A DNA stretch of 64,000 nt from Candidatus Crickella equi (GTDB lineage: Bacteria > Bacillota > Clostridia > Peptostreptococcales > Anaerovoracaceae): assembly GCA_018064755.1 (NCBI GenBank), contig JAGHUP010000001.1, positions 1 to 64,000 on the forward strand, in the 5' to 3' direction. The stretch's first letter is position 1. Every line of letters starts with the position of its first letter. Position numbers and translations under genes: made by a program. The notes below the pieces were generated by a model that saw nothing but the letters and a program-made list of their open reading frames with translations, was not told the DNA's origin and ran no database searches. Positions 51,216 through 60,725 of the stretch are shown in pieces.

Positions 51216-52547
51216 CTAGAATTCAATCTTCATGAACTTCTTCTTACCCTTCTGCAGGATAATTACGTCGTCCTTGATATCCTTCTCTGTTACTGAGTAA
51301 TGGTTGTCAGTTACCTGCTCACCGTTAACTCTTGCGCCGCCGCCCTTGATAGTGCGGATAGCTTCAGATGTTGATGGCTCGAGACCAACTTCCTTCATCA
51401 GTGCTGCGAGGCCCACGCCTTCTCCGCCAAAACGGCTCTTGTCCATCTTGGTAGTTGGCATGTTCTCGGCAACTCCACCACCGGAGAACACCTTACGAGC
51501 TGCTTCGAGAGCCGCCTGTGCCTTCTCTTCACCGTGTACGAACTTAGTGATCTCGAAAGCAAGAACTTCCTTAGCCTCGTTGATAGCTGCTCCCTCAAGT
51601 GCAGACAGTCTGTTAACTTCTGACATTGGGAGGAATGTGAGCATTCTCAGGCACTTGTTAACGTCAGCGTCCTCAACGTTTCTCCAGTACTGGAAGAAGT
51701 CATATGCGGATACTCTGGACTCGTCAAGCCAGAGAGCTCCACCGGCAGTTTTGCCCATCTTCTGGCCATCGGACTTAGTCAGAAGACCTGTTGTCATTCC
51801 GTAAACCTCAAGTCCTGCGAGCTTTCTTGACATATCAATTCCGGCGATGATGTTGGACCACTGGTCGTTGCCGCCGAGCTCCATCTTCAGGCCAAAGTCT
51901 CTTGCCATTACGTAGAAGTCGTATCCCTGCATGAGCATGTAGTTGAACTCGAAGAAGGAGAGTCCGCCTTCTTCCATTCTCTTCTTGAAGCACTCTGCGC
52001 GGAGCATTTCCTTAACGTTGAACTTGGATCCAACTTCTCTAACGAAGTCTACATAATTCAGTGGTCTCAGCCACTGGCCGTTGTTAACGCTTACTACTGT
52101 GCCATCCTTAGGCTCGTAGTTGATGTGACCAGGGCAACCAACGCCGTTGTTGCCTTCATACTTCCACTCATAATCGATAGGAAGGAATCTGTCGAAGAGC
52201 TTAACGAACTGTTCGCAGTTGTAATCGATCTCTTCAATGGTCATCATTCTACGCATATCACTACGTCCTGATGGGTCTCCAACCATTCCTGTGCCGCCTC
52301 CTACGAGAGCAACAGGGTGGTGACCATACTTGAGCATGTACAGGAAGATGATTACCTGAATCAGGTGTCCTACGTGCAGACAATCTGCAGTTGGGTCAAA
52401 TCCGATGTAGAACTTGATCTTCTCGTTAGCGAGAAGGTCTCTTACCTTGCCAGGATCTGTGCACTGCTCAACCAGGCCTCTCTCCATCAGTACGTCATAA
52501 ACGTTAGTGTGTTCGCTGATGTTATCAGGAATTGGGTTCTTAAACAT
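51216..52547 (-). CDS. tyrS: Tyrosyl-tRNA synthetase
   Basis: 443 residues. HIGH-type motif FDPTADCLHVGHL (~51-63), the Tyr-site segment MLMQGYDFYVMARDFG, GGNDQWSNI, KMSKS equivalent LLTKSDGQKMGKT (~253-265) and a C-terminal S4 domain (~375-440). It charges tRNA-Tyr. It is 20 bp downstream of upp. No T-box is visible upstream. Confidence 0.97.
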   Translation of the reverse strand: MFKNPIPDNISEHTNVYDVLMERGLVEQCTDPGKVRDLLANEKIKFYIGFDPTADCLHVGHLIQVIIFLYMLKYGHHPVALVGGGTGMVGDPSGRSDMRRMMTIEEIDYNCEQFVKLFDRFLPIDYEWKYEGNNGVGCPGHINYEPKDGTVVSVNNGQWLRPLNYVDFVREVGSKFNVKEMLRAECFKKRMEEGGLSFFEFNYMLMQGYDFYVMARDFGLKMELGGNDQWSNIIAGIDMSRKLAGLEVYGMTTGLLTKSDGQKMGKTAGGALWLDESRVSAYDFFQYWRNVEDADVNKCLRMLTFLPMSEVNRLSALEGAAINEAKEVLAFEITKFVHGEEKAQAALEAARKVFSGGGVAENMPTTKMDKSRFGGEGVGLAALMKEVGLEPSTSEAIRTIKGGGARVNGEQVTDNHYSVTEKDIKDDVIILQKGKKKFMKIEF

Positions 52548-52567
52548 TACTTAATACTCCTTCTAAA

Positions 52568-53197
52568 TTACTTTGTTCCGAACAGTCTGTCGCCAGCATC
52601 TCCGAGTCCAGGTACGATGTACTTGTTCTCGTTCAGGCGCTCGTCCTGCTGAGCGATGAAGATGTTAACATCTGGATGCGCTTTGGACAGAGTCTCGATT
52701 CCTTCAGGTGCAGCGATGAGGCACATAAAGCTGATGTCCTTGCCGCCCTTTTCCTTGATATTGTTAATAGCGTCTACTGCGGATCCGCCTGTTGCCAGCA
52801 TTGGGTCAACAACGATGATTCTTCTCTTGTCAATATCCTCAGGGAGCTTGCAGTAGTATTCTACTGGCATATGAGTCTCAGGATCTCTGTACATTCCAAC
52901 GTGTCCAACCTTAGCTGCTGGAACGAGTTCGAGCATTCCGTCTACGAATCCAAGACCGGCTCTTAAGATAGGAACGATTGCGAGGTCCATACCCTTCAGC
53001 ATTCTCTGCTTGGTCTTGCAGATAGGTGTTGTAATTTCAACTTCCTCGAGAGGAAGGTCTCTTGTTACTTCGAATGCCATCAGCATAGCTACTTCTTTAG
53101 CGAGCTCTCTGAAGTCCTTGGAAGTTGTATTAACGTCTCTCATCATTGAAACCTTGTGCTGAATCAGAGGGTGATCAAATACCATTACGTTAGCCAT
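52568..53197 (-). CDS. upp: Uracil phosphoribosyltransferase
   Basis: 209 residues, the usual length. The PRPP-binding motif is [16 protein letters not shown] (~124-139), and the uracil-binding C-terminal segment [16 protein letters not shown] is complete. It makes UMP from uracil and PRPP. It is expected to be in one operon with rpiB upstream and tyrS downstream. Confidence 0.98.
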   Translation of the reverse strand: MANVMVFDHPLIQHKVSMMRDVNTTSKDFRELAKEVAMLMAFEVTRDLPLEEVEITTPICKTKQRMLKGMDLAIVPILRAGLGFVDGMLELVPAAKVGHVGMYRDPETHMPVEYYCKLPEDIDKRRIIVVDPMLATGGSAVDAINNIKEKGGKDISFMCLIAAPEGIETLSKAHPDVNIFIAQQDERLNENKYIVPGLGDAGDRLFGTK

Positions 53198-53238
53198 TGT
53201 TATTCTCCTTTATATATTGCTGTTGAATTAAGTGTCTA

Positions 53239-53676
53239 TTAGAAATTGATGTCGTCGAGTTCGTTGATTCTTCTCTCGTGCTTGCCGCCTTCGAACTCAG
53301 TTGTCATCCATGTATCTATCATTGCAAAAGCGAGTTCCTCGCTAATCATTCTTGCGCCCATGCAGATAACGTTAGCGTTATTGTGTCTTCTGCACATCTC
53401 TGCCATTTCTGTTGATGTGCACAAAGCGGCTCTAATTCCAGGCACCTTGTTGCATGCGATGCTGATGCCGATTCCGGATCCGCAGATTGCGATTCCTCGT
53501 TCAGCTGAGCCGTCAGCTACTGTTCTGCCAACAGCATGTCCGAACTTAGGGTAGTCAACGGACTCGTTAGAGTCTGTGCCGACATCGATCATCTCATGTC
53601 CTGCAGCTGCCATCTTAGCCTTTACTTTTTCCTTTAATTCATAGCCTGCGTGGTCGCATCCGATTGCGATTTTCAT
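53239..53676 (-). CDS. rpiB: Ribose 5-phosphate isomerase B
   Basis: 145 residues. GCDHAGYELK at the N-terminus, GSGIGISIACNKVPGIRAALC with the catalytic Cys/Ser-type loop (~65-85) and HNNANVICMGARMI. It interconverts ribose 5-phosphate and ribulose 5-phosphate. The start is 3 bp downstream of the tsaC stop. Confidence 0.97.
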   Translation of the reverse strand: MKIAIGCDHAGYELKEKVKAKMAAAGHEMIDVGTDSNESVDYPKFGHAVGRTVADGSAERGIAICGSGIGISIACNKVPGIRAALCTSTEMAEMCRRHNNANVICMGARMISEELAFAMIDTWMTTEFEGGKHERRINELDDINF

Positions 53677-53679
53677 TTC

Positions 53680-54708
53680 TTACTCCTTTACAATGTCATA
53701 TCCTGCAGATTTCAGCATTCTATTCATAACGCTGAATCCAAATCCTACTTCTTCAAGTGATCTGATAAGTATCAGGTCGTAGCCTTCTCTATCGAGTTCG
53801 CGGAGGTCTGCGAACAGCTTGTGCGCTGCCTTCTCCGCATCGTCGCCATAGTTCAGAACGGCAACCTTCTGGCCCTCTGCCTTGGCTTCTCTTCCGAGAG
53901 CAACCGCCTTCTCCATGAAGACTGCATCTGTTCCTTCGATGAGTCTAACCTTGGCGTTAGGTGAATAGTGTCTGTATTTCATTCCCGGTGACTTTGGTGC
54001 CTCGCTTGTCTCGGCAACTCCGTCTTCAGGATCTGCGATAGTCTCCGGCTTGCTGTAGAGGGCTTTGTCATAAAGCACCGGTTTGTCCAGTACGTTAGCC
54101 AGCCACTCTGCTGTGATGATGCCCGGTCTCAGCACTGTTGGTGTCTCGCTAGTGAGATCAACTACAGTTGATTCGATTCCTACGCTGCACTGCTCGCCCA
54201 TCAGGACTGCCGCAATTCTTCCGTCCATATCCTCCAGCACATCTTCTGCTGTTGTTGGACTCGGCTTGCCTGAGAGATTAGCACTTGGTGCTGCAATCGG
54301 GCAGCCCGCTGCATCGATTAGTTTGAGAGCTGTCTGGTTCGATGGCATCCTGATTGCGACCGTGTCCAGTCCGCCGGTGGTCGCATCAGGGACCGCTGCG
54401 GATTTCGGAAAGATCATGGTCAGCGGTCCGGGCCAGAATGCCTCAATCAGCTGGATGGCATCCTGGCTGATGCCATCGGTTCCACCCTTTACCAAACCTG
54501 TCAGTGCAGCGGCATCAGAGATGTGCACTATCATTGGATTGTCGGATGGTCTGCCTTTCGCTGCATATACTGACTTTACAGCCTCTGCATTCATTGCATC
54601 CGCGCCGAGTCCGTATACGGTCTCTGTCGGAAATGCCACAAGCTGGCCTTCACGTATCAGCTCTCCCGCTTTGTCTATTTCATTAACTGATAATCTTAAT
54701 GTTTCCAT
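53680..54708 (-). CDS. tsaC: Threonylcarbamoyl-AMP synthase (Sua5/YwlC type)
   Basis: About 343 residues from the ATG at 54708; an upstream TTG (54723) would overlap prfA. The YrdC domain (~10-195: VAFPTETVYGLGADA, KGRPSDNPMIVHI, PSANLSGKPSPT) is followed by the extra Sua5 C-terminal domain (~235-343). It makes TC-AMP for t6A37 of tRNAs. It lies immediately downstream of prfA, a common Bacillota arrangement. Confidence 0.95.
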   Translation of the reverse strand: METLRLSVNEIDKAGELIREGQLVAFPTETVYGLGADAMNAEAVKSVYAAKGRPSDNPMIVHISDAAALTGLVKGGTDGISQDAIQLIEAFWPGPLTMIFPKSAAVPDATTGGLDTVAIRMPSNQTALKLIDAAGCPIAAPSANLSGKPSPTTAEDVLEDMDGRIAAVLMGEQCSVGIESTVVDLTSETPTVLRPGIITAEWLANVLDKPVLYDKALYSKPETIADPEDGVAETSEAPKSPGMKYRHYSPNAKVRLIEGTDAVFMEKAVALGREAKAEGQKVAVLNYGDDAEKAAHKLFADLRELDREGYDLILIRSLEEVGFGFSVMNRMLKSAGYDIVKE

Positions 54709-54715
54709 TCTTGGT

Positions 54716-55783
54716 CTAACCAAATGTCTTCATCTTCTCTGCCTGATCAGCAGTGATAAGTCCGTCGATAATCTCGTCGATGTCTCCATCCAGGAAGGCG
54801 TCAAGTTTGTAGATTGTCATATTGATACGGTGATCGGAAACTCTGCTCTGTGGGAAGTTGTAAGTTCTAATCTTCTCTGAACGGTCTCCGGAACCAATCT
54901 GGCTCTTAATCTGTGCTGACAGAGCGTCGTTCTGTTCCTGCATCATTTTGTCATAGAGACGAGCCTTCAGAACGCGGAGAGCCTTCTCCTTGTTCATGAT
55001 CTGGTCCTTCTCATCCTGGCAAGTAACTACCAGTCCTGTAGGCAGGTGAGTAATTCTAACAGCGGAGTCAGTAGTATTTACGCACTGTCCACCGTTACCG
55101 GATGCTCTGAATACGTCTGTCTTGATATCGTTAGGGTCAATCTTAACCTCTACGTCGTCAACTTCAGGGTATACAGCGATTGTTGCTGCTGAAGTGTGAA
55201 TTCTTCCGGATGACTCAGTCTCAGGAACTCTCTGTACACGGTGAACGCCGCCTTCCCACTTAAGTCTGGAATAAGCGCCCTTGCCCTTGATCATTACAGT
55301 ACAGTCCTTAACGCCGCCGATACCAGTATCGTTCATGTCGAGAATCTCGGCCTTCCAGCGCTTTCTCTCGGCGTATCTCAGATACATTCTCAGGAGGTCT
55401 CCTCCGAAGAGTGCTGCCTCGTCTCCACCTGTACCTGCACGAACCTCAAGAATTACGTTCTTGTCATCGTTAGGGTCCTTAGGCAGGAGCAGAATCTTCA
55501 TCTCATCTTCGAGTGCTGCGATTCCGTCTTCGAGCTCATGAGCCTCTTCCTTGGCCATTTCACGCATCTCTTCATCGTCTTCCATGTTAACGATTTCCCA
55601 TGCGTCCTCGAGATCAGCCTTCATCTTCTTGTACTTCTCGTACGCCTTAACGATAGGCTCGATCTCAGCCATTTCCTTCATGTATTTCTGCCAAGTTGCC
55701 TGGTCGGCAATTATAGCTGGATCTGCTACCTTCTCGGACAGTTCCTGGTACTTTTCAGTTATAAAATCAAGCTTGTCAAACAT
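54716..55783 (-). CDS. prfA: Peptide chain release factor 1
   Basis: 355 residues. The GGQ loop is [25 protein letters not shown] (~225-250) and the stop-codon-recognition region contains [16 protein letters not shown], giving UAA/UAG specificity of RF1. Its methylation at GGQ is the job of PrmC, encoded at 63102 in this window. It starts the operon prfA-tsaC-rpiB-upp-tyrS. Confidence 0.97.
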   Translation of the reverse strand: MFDKLDFITEKYQELSEKVADPAIIADQATWQKYMKEMAEIEPIVKAYEKYKKMKADLEDAWEIVNMEDDEEMREMAKEEAHELEDGIAALEDEMKILLLPKDPNDDKNVILEVRAGTGGDEAALFGGDLLRMYLRYAERKRWKAEILDMNDTGIGGVKDCTVMIKGKGAYSRLKWEGGVHRVQRVPETESSGRIHTSAATIAVYPEVDDVEVKIDPNDIKTDVFRASGNGGQCVNTTDSAVRITHLPTGLVVTCQDEKDQIMNKEKALRVLKARLYDKMMQEQNDALSAQIKSQIGSGDRSEKIRTYNFPQSRVSDHRINMTIYKLDAFLDGDIDEIIDGLITADQAEKMKTFG

Positions 55784-55877
55784 ATTAACTCCTTAATTGA
55801 AAGCAATCTTTTTCAACTAATTATTATAGCAGAAAAACGCAAGTTTATCAGCATATTTCAGCACTTTCAAGCAAACA

Positions 55878-55903
55878 AAAACTGGCGACTCCTCGCCAGT
55901 TTT
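55878..55903 (-). terminator. Terminator after secreted amidase gene
   Basis: AAAACTGGCGA-ctcc-TCGCCAGTTTT, perfect 11-bp arms. Confidence 0.88.
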
Positions 55904-55910
55904 CTACATA

Positions 55911-57254
55911 TTAATAACAGTATTGATTCATAGTAGATTTTACGTCACTTCTGAACTTATCCATAGTGTATCCTGTTTTGAGCTGTCTCCACATATGCTC
56001 AGGATCCTGATGTCCGCCGCCTGACAGATCATAGTATTCAGTGCCCCATTCATAGTGAGACACGATATTGCCCTTCTTCATAGGATTCAGTCCATAGTAG
56101 TCGCAAAGTGTTGCGAACAACTTAACTGCAGTCTGGTAAGTTCTCTGTGCTACAGCCTTAGCATCCTGCTCGTGACCTTCCTTCACTGTGAATGTCACAC
56201 CATCTTTTCCGTACTGGAGATACTTGGATTCACACATCTCAATTCCGATGTATCTGTTATTACCTTCAGCTTCGGCATGACCGGCTCTAACTTCCCATCC
56301 GAGGGTCTGCCACAATGCGCCTGTTACTCCGTCGATAAATCCGTGTACTGATGCCGCGCTCTTCATCGTAGTGTTATATAGATTAACCCACTCCTCAGCT
56401 GACTCAATATTGCCACCAACTGAATGAAGCATCAGACCTCTCAAATTGAATGATCTATTGAAAATATACTCGTCATTAGCTGTTGTATAATGCTGCTCGA
56501 TAACAAGTCCAGGAATCTTCCTAACTTCGGCACTTACAACATTAGACTCATTGCCCTTAACTTCGAAAGTCTTATAAGAAGTTCTATCGAAAGGTACAAC
56601 CTTGAAATAGTATGTTACATTCTGATCGCAGCTCCTCTGTGTATACTCCTTAGTTGCTGTTGTCAGATTCTCTGCAACGAGAACCCAATTCTCCTGATCA
56701 ACTGAGCAATATACATTGAATCTTGCCCTCTTGTAATCGGTCATCTCGCTGTCTGTTGGATCATTGAAACTCCAAGCGACTGTAATTGAACCAAGTCCGC
56801 GATTTTTAACCTTAAGAGCCTTAGTCAGGTCTGGCAGATCAACATCGAATGAGTATGGCTTGGTGTACTGCTGAATTGTCTTGGACCAGTTACCTTTCTT
56901 GCTGCCATTCAACGCCCTTACTCTAATGCTGTACTTGCAGTAAGGATTGAGGCCCTCAATCTTCAGCTTGGTTTTCTTGCTAGTAGCCTTGGTCCACGCA
57001 TTGGCACCAGTCTTATAGTTTACCTCGTACTTCTTAGCATACTTAACTTTGTCCCATTTGAGTGTCAGTGACGCAGCCAAAACATTCATGTCGGCCATCG
57101 GACACTCAGCGACCTTGAGCCCTGTCACTTTGGTCGGTGTCTTTACCTTGGTCTTGGCATCAACAGGCTGAACCGTAAGCAATGAAATCGCCAACATCAC
57201 AGACAGAATTGTCGCGATAAACGTTAAAAATCTTCTATTATATATAACTCTCAT
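55911..57254 (-). CDS. Secreted N-acetylmuramoyl-L-alanine amidase with Fn3-like domains
   Basis: 447 residues. Signal peptide or membrane anchor (~8-32), two Fn3-like domains (~40-130 and ~145-245), then an Amidase_2 domain (~265-430). Zinc ligands are in LMLHSVGG, RAGHAEAEGNNRYIGIEMCE and GGHQDPEHMW. It should cleave the amide between MurNAc and the stem peptide during wall turnover. Here the Fn3-like modules are N-terminal, unlike the esterase and nucleotidase. Confidence 0.9.
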   Translation of the reverse strand: MRVIYNRRFLTFIATILSVMLAISLLTVQPVDAKTKVKTPTKVTGLKVAECPMADMNVLAASLTLKWDKVKYAKKYEVNYKTGANAWTKATSKKTKLKIEGLNPYCKYSIRVRALNGSKKGNWSKTIQQYTKPYSFDVDLPDLTKALKVKNRGLGSITVAWSFNDPTDSEMTDYKRARFNVYCSVDQENWVLVAENLTTATKEYTQRSCDQNVTYYFKVVPFDRTSYKTFEVKGNESNVVSAEVRKIPGLVIEQHYTTANDEYIFNRSFNLRGLMLHSVGGNIESAEEWVNLYNTTMKSAASVHGFIDGVTGALWQTLGWEVRAGHAEAEGNNRYIGIEMCESKYLQYGKDGVTFTVKEGHEQDAKAVAQRTYQTAVKLFATLCDYYGLNPMKKGNIVSHYEWGTEYYDLSGGGHQDPEHMWRQLKTGYTMDKFRSDVKSTMNQYCY

Positions 57255-57320
57255 AATATAACCTCCGAGGACTGTCCCAAAACTGACAATCTTGACAGAA
57301 ATGGACCGGCCCAGTTTTAC

Positions 57321-57346
57321 AAAAAAGCGGAGCTGAACGCTCCGCT
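57321..57346 (-). terminator. Terminator after rpmE
   Basis: AGCGGAGC/GCTCCGCT hairpin with six T's on the - strand. Confidence 0.85.
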
Positions 57347-57359
57347 AATTGTTTCCTGT

Positions 57360-57560
57360 TTACTTAATGTTGTACTTGTTCTTAAACTTCTCAACACGGC
57401 CGCCTCTGTTGGAGAACTTCTGCTGGCCAGTAAAGAATGGGTGGCACTCACTGCAGATGTCTACTCTCATTTCTTCCTTGTTGGAGAGAGTCATGAACGT
57501 GTTACCACATGCGCAAGTTACTTTACATTCCTTATAATCAGGATGGATTCCTTCCTTCAT
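57360..57560 (-). CDS. rpmE: 50S ribosomal protein L31 (zinc-binding form)
   Basis: 66 residues. Cysteines at 12, 16, 18, 36 and 39 ([16 protein letters not shown]) mark the zinc-containing C+ form. The C-terminus is typical L31 ([21 protein letters not shown]). AGAGGTACC precedes the ATG. The ~95-nt leader from the promoter at 57663-57691 is folded and may be a ribosomal-protein leader. Confidence 0.96.
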   Translation of the reverse strand: MKEGIHPDYKECKVTCACGNTFMTLSNKEEMRVDICSECHPFFTGQQKFSNRGGRVEKFKNKYNIK

Positions 57561-57656
57561 GTTCGGTACCTCTTTCTACTTAATCATTAAGTTATAATTT
57601 TCTTAGCTTGCTCCAGGCTTGACTGCCATATAGGTCACCCTGCCTTTCGCGACAGC
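57561..57656 (-). promoter_or_regulatory. rpmE 5' leader, possible L31 autoregulatory RNA
   Basis: The ~95-nt untranslated leader contains GC-rich segments (GCTGTCGCGAAAGGCAG, then GGCAGTCAAGCCTGG) that can pair in several ways. L31 leaders are known in several bacterial groups. Assignment is by position only. Confidence 0.35.
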
Positions 57657-57662
57657 TTACAC

Positions 57663-57714
57663 AGTATATCAAAGCAGTCCAGTAATTGCAAGGGTTTTCT
57701 TAATATTGTATAAT
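57663..57714. promoter_or_regulatory. Divergent promoters sharing one palindromic -35 (rpmE / serine dehydratase)
   Basis: TTGCAA at 57686-57691 is its own reverse complement. On + it is followed by 17 bp and TATAAT (57709-57714), towards the serine dehydratase gene. On - it is followed by 17 bp and TATACT (57668-57663), towards rpmE. One -35 therefore serves two opposed promoters. Confidence 0.75.
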
Positions 57715-57744
57715 TCTATTTAGCAATCAAAAGGGGGATTATTT

Positions 57745-58968
57745 ATGAAGAGTATTGGTACTGTTTTCAAGGTAGGCAATGGCCCATCAAGTTCACATTC
57801 TGTTGGTCCATACAGTGCTGCCAAGTTCATGAGAAAATATTATCCTGACTGCGACGAGCGCAAGGTGTATTTGCGTGGTTCGCTGGGTCTGACAGGCAAG
57901 GGTCACGGAACAGATAGGTCCATCAAGACTATTCTTCCAGATATCGAAGTTATATTCGATATGGATACGCCAGAATCTGAACTGCCGCATCCTAACACTA
58001 TGGATTTCTATGGCTACAAGGATGGCAAGGAAGTTCATCATGTTCGCATCATGAGCATCGGCGGCGGTCAGCTGAGCATAGAGGACCACCCTAACAAAGA
58101 GGCTATAGAGGTCTATCCACAGAAGTCTTTCGCTGAGATTTATGACTACTGCCAGGAACATTACCTTAACCTCGCACAGTTCGTATTCGAACATGAGGAT
58201 GAGGACATTAACTACAAGCTCCACAGCCGTTGGCGCACCATGCAGGCTGCCGTTGAGGAAGGACTCCAGCAGAAAGGTGTTCTCCCGGGCGGTCTTGAGC
58301 TCGAGCGCAAAGCGAGACATCTCTTCAACAACGTTTCCCACAACGAATCGTCCGAAACGGCTATGGCGAGACTCGTGTCCGCTTATGCCTTTGCGGTTGC
58401 CGAGCAAAATGCCAGCGAAGAGGTTGTTGTTACTGCTCCGACTTGCGGTTCATGTGGCGTTCTTCCGGCAGTTCTCTATTACGCTAAACACAACAAGGGT
58501 TTCACGGACGATGAGATCTGCGAAGGCCTTGCTGTTGCTGGACTTATAGGTAATTTGATTAGAACCAACGCATCTGTTTCCGGCGCCGAATGTGGATGCC
58601 AAGCAGAAATAGGTAGTGCCTGCACTATGGCCGCAGCAGCCCTCGCACACATGGAGGGTCTGCCACTCGACCAGATTGAATACGCAGCCGTTGTAGCACT
58701 GCAGCACTTCCTCGGACTCACATGTGATCCTGTTAATGGACTTGTTCAGATACCATGTATCGAGCGCAACGCTGTTGCTGCATTAAGAGCAATCAACTCC
58801 GTTAATCTGGCAAGATTCCTTCACGCAACAAGAAGAATCAGCCTCGACAATGTTATCGAAACAATGTACCAGACCGGCCTTGATATGAAGGAACAGTATA
58901 AAGAAACTTCGAATGGCGGACTTGCCAATCTTTACAAAATTGACATCAGCGACGTCAGCCGTGAATAA
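57745..58968 (+). CDS. L-serine ammonia-lyase, single-chain Fe-S type
   Basis: 407 residues. The beta domain (~1-150: GNGPSSSHSVGPYSAAKFM) and alpha domain (~165-400) are fused. Fe-S cluster cysteines are in APTCGSCGVLP (~234), GAECGCQAEIGSACTMAAAALAHMEG and GLTCDPVNGLVQIPC. It deaminates L-serine to pyruvate and ammonia, an entry point for serine/glycine fermentation that fits the gcv cluster. The total is shorter than the ~455 residues of E. coli SdaA. AAAGGGGG precedes the ATG. Confidence 0.93.
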   Translation: MKSIGTVFKVGNGPSSSHSVGPYSAAKFMRKYYPDCDERKVYLRGSLGLTGKGHGTDRSIKTILPDIEVIFDMDTPESELPHPNTMDFYGYKDGKEVHHVRIMSIGGGQLSIEDHPNKEAIEVYPQKSFAEIYDYCQEHYLNLAQFVFEHEDEDINYKLHSRWRTMQAAVEEGLQQKGVLPGGLELERKARHLFNNVSHNESSETAMARLVSAYAFAVAEQNASEEVVVTAPTCGSCGVLPAVLYYAKHNKGFTDDEICEGLAVAGLIGNLIRTNASVSGAECGCQAEIGSACTMAAAALAHMEGLPLDQIEYAAVVALQHFLGLTCDPVNGLVQIPCIERNAVAALRAINSVNLARFLHATRRISLDNVIETMYQTGLDMKEQYKETSNGGLANLYKIDISDVSRE

Positions 58969-58982
58969 TTTAAAGCAATACA

Positions 58983-59010
58983 AAATCCCGACTTTTGCGA
59001 GTCGGGATTT
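58983..59010. terminator. Bidirectional terminator between serine dehydratase and ABC ATPase genes
   Basis: AAATCCCGACT/AGTCGGGATTT, perfect 11-bp arms. Confidence 0.88.
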
Positions 59011-59027
59011 ATTCATTTTCTAGGGTT

Positions 59028-59795
59028 TTAGAATGTTTCGAGTTCGTTGAATTTGTGGAGGAGCTGTTCAACTGTCAGCTTCTTCTTTTCTTCGCCTCTT
59101 ACATCGAATACTACCGCTCCCTCATGCATCATGATAAGTCTATTACCATAGTCGATTGCATTCTGCATGTTGTGAGTAACCATCAAAGTTGTGAGGTTGT
59201 GTTCCTTAACGATCTTGTCTGAAATCTCGAGTACTACTGCTGCTGTCTTAGGGTCAAGGGCTGCGGTATGCTCGTCGAGAAGGAGCAACTCCGGCTTCTT
59301 GATTGTAGCCATGAGCAGTGTGATTGCCTGACGCTGTCCGCCTGAGAGCAGACCTACTTTGGTCGTAAGTCTATCCTCAAGACCAAGGCCGAGCTTGGCA
59401 AGCTGAGTCTTGTAGAGCTCAAGTTCTTCGCCCTTAGGCATTCCCCACTTGAGGGTGTGCTTGTTGCCTCTTCTGTATGCGAGGGCAAGGTTCTCCATAA
59501 TCCACATATTAGGAGCGGTTCCCATCATAGGATCTTGGAAAACGTGTCCGATGTATTTTGCACGCTTAACTTCGTGCATAGTTGTGATGTCTTTGCCGTT
59601 CAGTACAATACTACCTCCATCCGGAATGATGGATCCTGCTACTGTGTTCAGCATTGTTGATTTGCCGGCGCCGTTGGAACCGATGACTGTTACAAAATCG
59701 CCATCTTCAACTGTAAGGTTAAGATCCTTGAAGATCTTATTCTCGTTGATTGTTCCTGGGTGGAATGTCTTCTGTAAATGTTCAATTTTCAGCAT
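59028..59795 (-). CDS. ABC transporter ATP-binding protein (TrpXYZ-type importer)
   Basis: 255 residues. Walker A GSNGAGKST (~38-46), Q loop HVFQDP, signature LLSGGQRQA, Walker B LLLLDEHTAALDP and H loop MVTHNM. It energises the importer formed with the permease (59796) and the lipoprotein (60726). In related clusters this family transports tryptophan or other aromatic amino acids. It is the last gene of the operon that starts with the tyrosine leader peptide. Confidence 0.95.
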   Translation of the reverse strand: MLKIEHLQKTFHPGTINENKIFKDLNLTVEDGDFVTVIGSNGAGKSTMLNTVAGSIIPDGGSIVLNGKDITTMHEVKRAKYIGHVFQDPMMGTAPNMWIMENLALAYRRGNKHTLKWGMPKGEELELYKTQLAKLGLGLEDRLTTKVGLLSGGQRQAITLLMATIKKPELLLLDEHTAALDPKTAAVVLEISDKIVKEHNLTTLMVTHNMQNAIDYGNRLIMMHEGAVVFDVRGEEKKKLTVEQLLHKFNELETF

Positions 59796-60722
59796 TTATT
59801 CCACCTCCTTAGCGGCCTTCTTAGAGTTCTTCTTGCGGCCTGTCTTAGCCTGCCATGCAGGAATTGCAAGGGCGAATGCTACGATTACAGCTGTGATCAG
59901 CTTGAGGTCTGTAGCCTTCATCCAAGGCAGTGTGAGTGCCAGTGCAATGATAGTTCTGTAGATAATTGCACCTGCGGATACCGCTGCCATCTTAAATCCA
60001 AAGTTTCTTTCTTTTCTTACAAAGATAACTTCACCAATGATTACTGAAGCAAGTCCGATTACGATGGTACCCTGTCCCATATTAACGAGAGCTGAACCAT
60101 AGTCAAACTGCGCAATCAAACTGCCTGCGAGCGCAACGAGTGCGTTGGATACTGCCAAGCAGAGGTTAATCATAGTGTCTGTGCTGATACCGAGCGCTCT
60201 TGCCATCTTCTGGTTGGAGCCAGTTGCACGAACAGCGCAGCCAAGCTCTGTTCCGAAGAAGTAGTACAGCAGCTCGATGATAATGAAGCACATTACCAGT
60301 CCAACTACAATTGAAATTGTGTTAGGTGATGTTCCTGCTGGGAACAAATCGGTAATCATTGTCTTGAATGAGTCTGCTGACAAAGCAACCGTCGCCTTGT
60401 CGCTCATGATTCGGATGTTGACCGAGTACAGAGCGATTTGCGTGAGGATTCCCGCAAGGATGGCAGGAATTGCGAATTTGGTATGAAGAATACCTGTTAC
60501 AAGACCTGCAACCGCACCTGCAAGAATACAGATTAACATTGCTAGCATTGGGTTCATTCCATTGTTAATCAGAACTACAGTAATTGCAGCTCCGAGAGGG
60601 AATGTTCCCTCAATTGTTAGATCCGGAATATCTAGCACTCTGAAAGTGAGAAATACTCCAATAGTCAGGATGGCCCACAATAGGCCTTGTGCTATTCCCG
60701 ACTGTATAGTTGCCATTATCAT
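59796..60722 (-). CDS. ABC transporter permease
   Basis: 308 residues with ~8 hydrophobic segments, of the BPD_transp_2 type found with ABC_sub_bind lipoproteins (WAILTIGVFLTFRVLDIPDLTIEGTFPLGAA). No residues separate its stop from the next gene's start. It forms the channel of the predicted aromatic amino acid importer. Confidence 0.92.
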   Translation of the reverse strand: MIMATIQSGIAQGLLWAILTIGVFLTFRVLDIPDLTIEGTFPLGAAITVVLINNGMNPMLAMLICILAGAVAGLVTGILHTKFAIPAILAGILTQIALYSVNIRIMSDKATVALSADSFKTMITDLFPAGTSPNTISIVVGLVMCFIIIELLYYFFGTELGCAVRATGSNQKMARALGISTDTMINLCLAVSNALVALAGSLIAQFDYGSALVNMGQGTIVIGLASVIIGEVIFVRKERNFGFKMAAVSAGAIIYRTIIALALTLPWMKATDLKLITAVIVAFALAIPAWQAKTGRKKNSKKAAKEVE

Positions 60723-60725
60723 TTA

